Positions 5,311-5,592 of a stretch of DNA of 5,592 bases are shown piece by piece. Position 1 is the first letter of the stretch, and the number at the start of each line of letters is the position of its first letter. Source of the DNA: Acidimicrobiaceae bacterium (GTDB lineage: Bacteria; Actinomycetota; Acidimicrobiia; Acidimicrobiales; Ilumatobacteraceae); contig CANLHV010000083.1 of assembly GCA_947490975.1 (NCBI GenBank), positions 1 to 5,592 of the forward strand. Reading direction: 5' to 3'. A model generated the notes under the pieces. It was not told where the DNA came from and searched no databases. It was given only the letters and a program-made list of their open reading frames with translations. The translations under genes and the position numbers were made by a program.

Positions 5311-5592
5311 ATGAGTGTTGCAATACCGGGGTCGATAAACGACGTAAATGCGCAGTGGCTTGCTGATGCCACAGGGTTAGACATTAAAACTGCAGACATC
5401 GGCATCATTGGAGTTGGTGTCGGCGTGGCCAGTGCGGTTTATCGCGCAAAGCTAACTGGCAATAGCTGCCCTGAAAGTGTGATCGTAAAAATGCCGGCGC
5501 TTGACGAGGCTGCAGTTTTCACTTCGACAATTCTGCGAATGTACATTCGCGAAGTTCGTTTCTTCAAAACTTTGGCCAAAGAGTGTCCGGTG
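5311..5592 (+). CDS. Phosphotransferase-family (APH / ecdysteroid-kinase-like) protein, N-terminal part
   Basis: 94 codons are visible from an ATG, open to the right edge. The start matches the N-lobe of the aminoglycoside phosphotransferase/ecdysteroid-kinase-like group: an early 'AQWLADATG' at 14-22; a glycine-rich loop region 'IGVGVGVASAVYRAKL' at 33-48 equivalent to the ATP-binding hairpin; 'PESVIVKMP' at 54-62 with Lys60 as the expected ATP-binding lysine; and 'YIREVRFFKTLA' at 78-89 with Glu81 as the candidate salt-bridge partner. The catalytic HxD loop and metal-binding DxD lie beyond the window. Such bacterial proteins phosphorylate small hydroxylated molecules, often of unknown identity, and annotation as antibiotic resistance would not be justified. 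In-frame alternative starts are the ATG at 5299 and TTG at 5281; 5311 is chosen for its GGGGG ribosome site and because family members begin about 15 residues before the Trp. Confidence 0.75.
   Translation, partial: MSVAIPGSINDVNAQWLADATGLDIKTADIGIIGVGVGVASAVYRAKLTGNSCPESVIVKMPALDEAAVFTSTILRMYIREVRFFKTLAKECPV

Noticed and set aside
5311..5592. Calling the right-edge gene an aminoglycoside resistance gene
   Set aside because: The fold family is broad; the visible N-lobe resembles the ecdysteroid-kinase-like group and gives no evidence for an antibiotic substrate.
1..5592. CRISPR array, tRNA, insertion sequence or attachment site
   Set aside because: No direct repeats with regular spacers, no cloverleaf sequence, no transposase and no terminal inverted repeats were seen; coding sequence fills nearly the whole window.

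Overview
The window carries seven protein genes and almost no spare DNA. Five lie on the minus strand as a tight cluster (from 4541 down to the left edge) and two lie on the plus strand (4597 to the right edge). No RNA gene, IS element, CRISPR array or gap over about 100 bases was seen. The organism is most likely an actinobacterium, perhaps an Acidimicrobiia-type aquatic lineage. This is inferred from the threonine-rich 'TTTTV/PPTTTTV' linker in the secreted lipoprotein, the two GTG starts, frequent TCG/GCG/CGC codons at a moderate GC content (estimated by eye as close to half), and the compact layout. It rests on style rather than on a marker gene.

Minus strand, in transcription order: (1) a small MscS-type mechanosensitive channel (4541-3660); (2) a secreted M23/LytM-type cell-wall peptidase-like protein (3638-3024); (3) an alkaline-phosphatase-superfamily hydrolase of the phosphonate monoester hydrolase/sulfatase type (2995-1514, GTG start); (4) a PLP enzyme of the D-cysteine desulfhydrase/ACC deaminase family whose two specificity residues point to the desulfhydrase side (1532-543); and (5) a HutD/Ves-family cupin protein running off the left edge (533-1). 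The spacings are 21 nt, 28 nt, a 19-nt overlap and 9 nt, so one transcript is likely. Genes 1-2 are envelope functions. Genes 3-5 look like small-molecule metabolism: hydrolysis of an organic ester, cleavage of a cysteine-like amino acid, and a HutD protein of unclear biochemical role. No transporter or regulator lies inside the window to name the substrate.

Plus strand: a lipoprotein with a long polythreonine linker and a C-terminal pentapeptide-repeat domain (4597-5211) diverges from the channel gene across a 55-nt intergenic region. After a 99-nt gap comes the N-terminal part of an aminoglycoside-phosphotransferase/ecdysteroid-kinase-like enzyme (5311 to the right edge).

Nothing here is clearly an undescribed system. 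The points most worth a second look are the five-gene cluster joining a PMH-type hydrolase to a desulfhydrase and HutD, the substituted active-site position in the hydrolase, the altered first zinc motif in the peptidase, and the Thr-linker pentapeptide lipoprotein.
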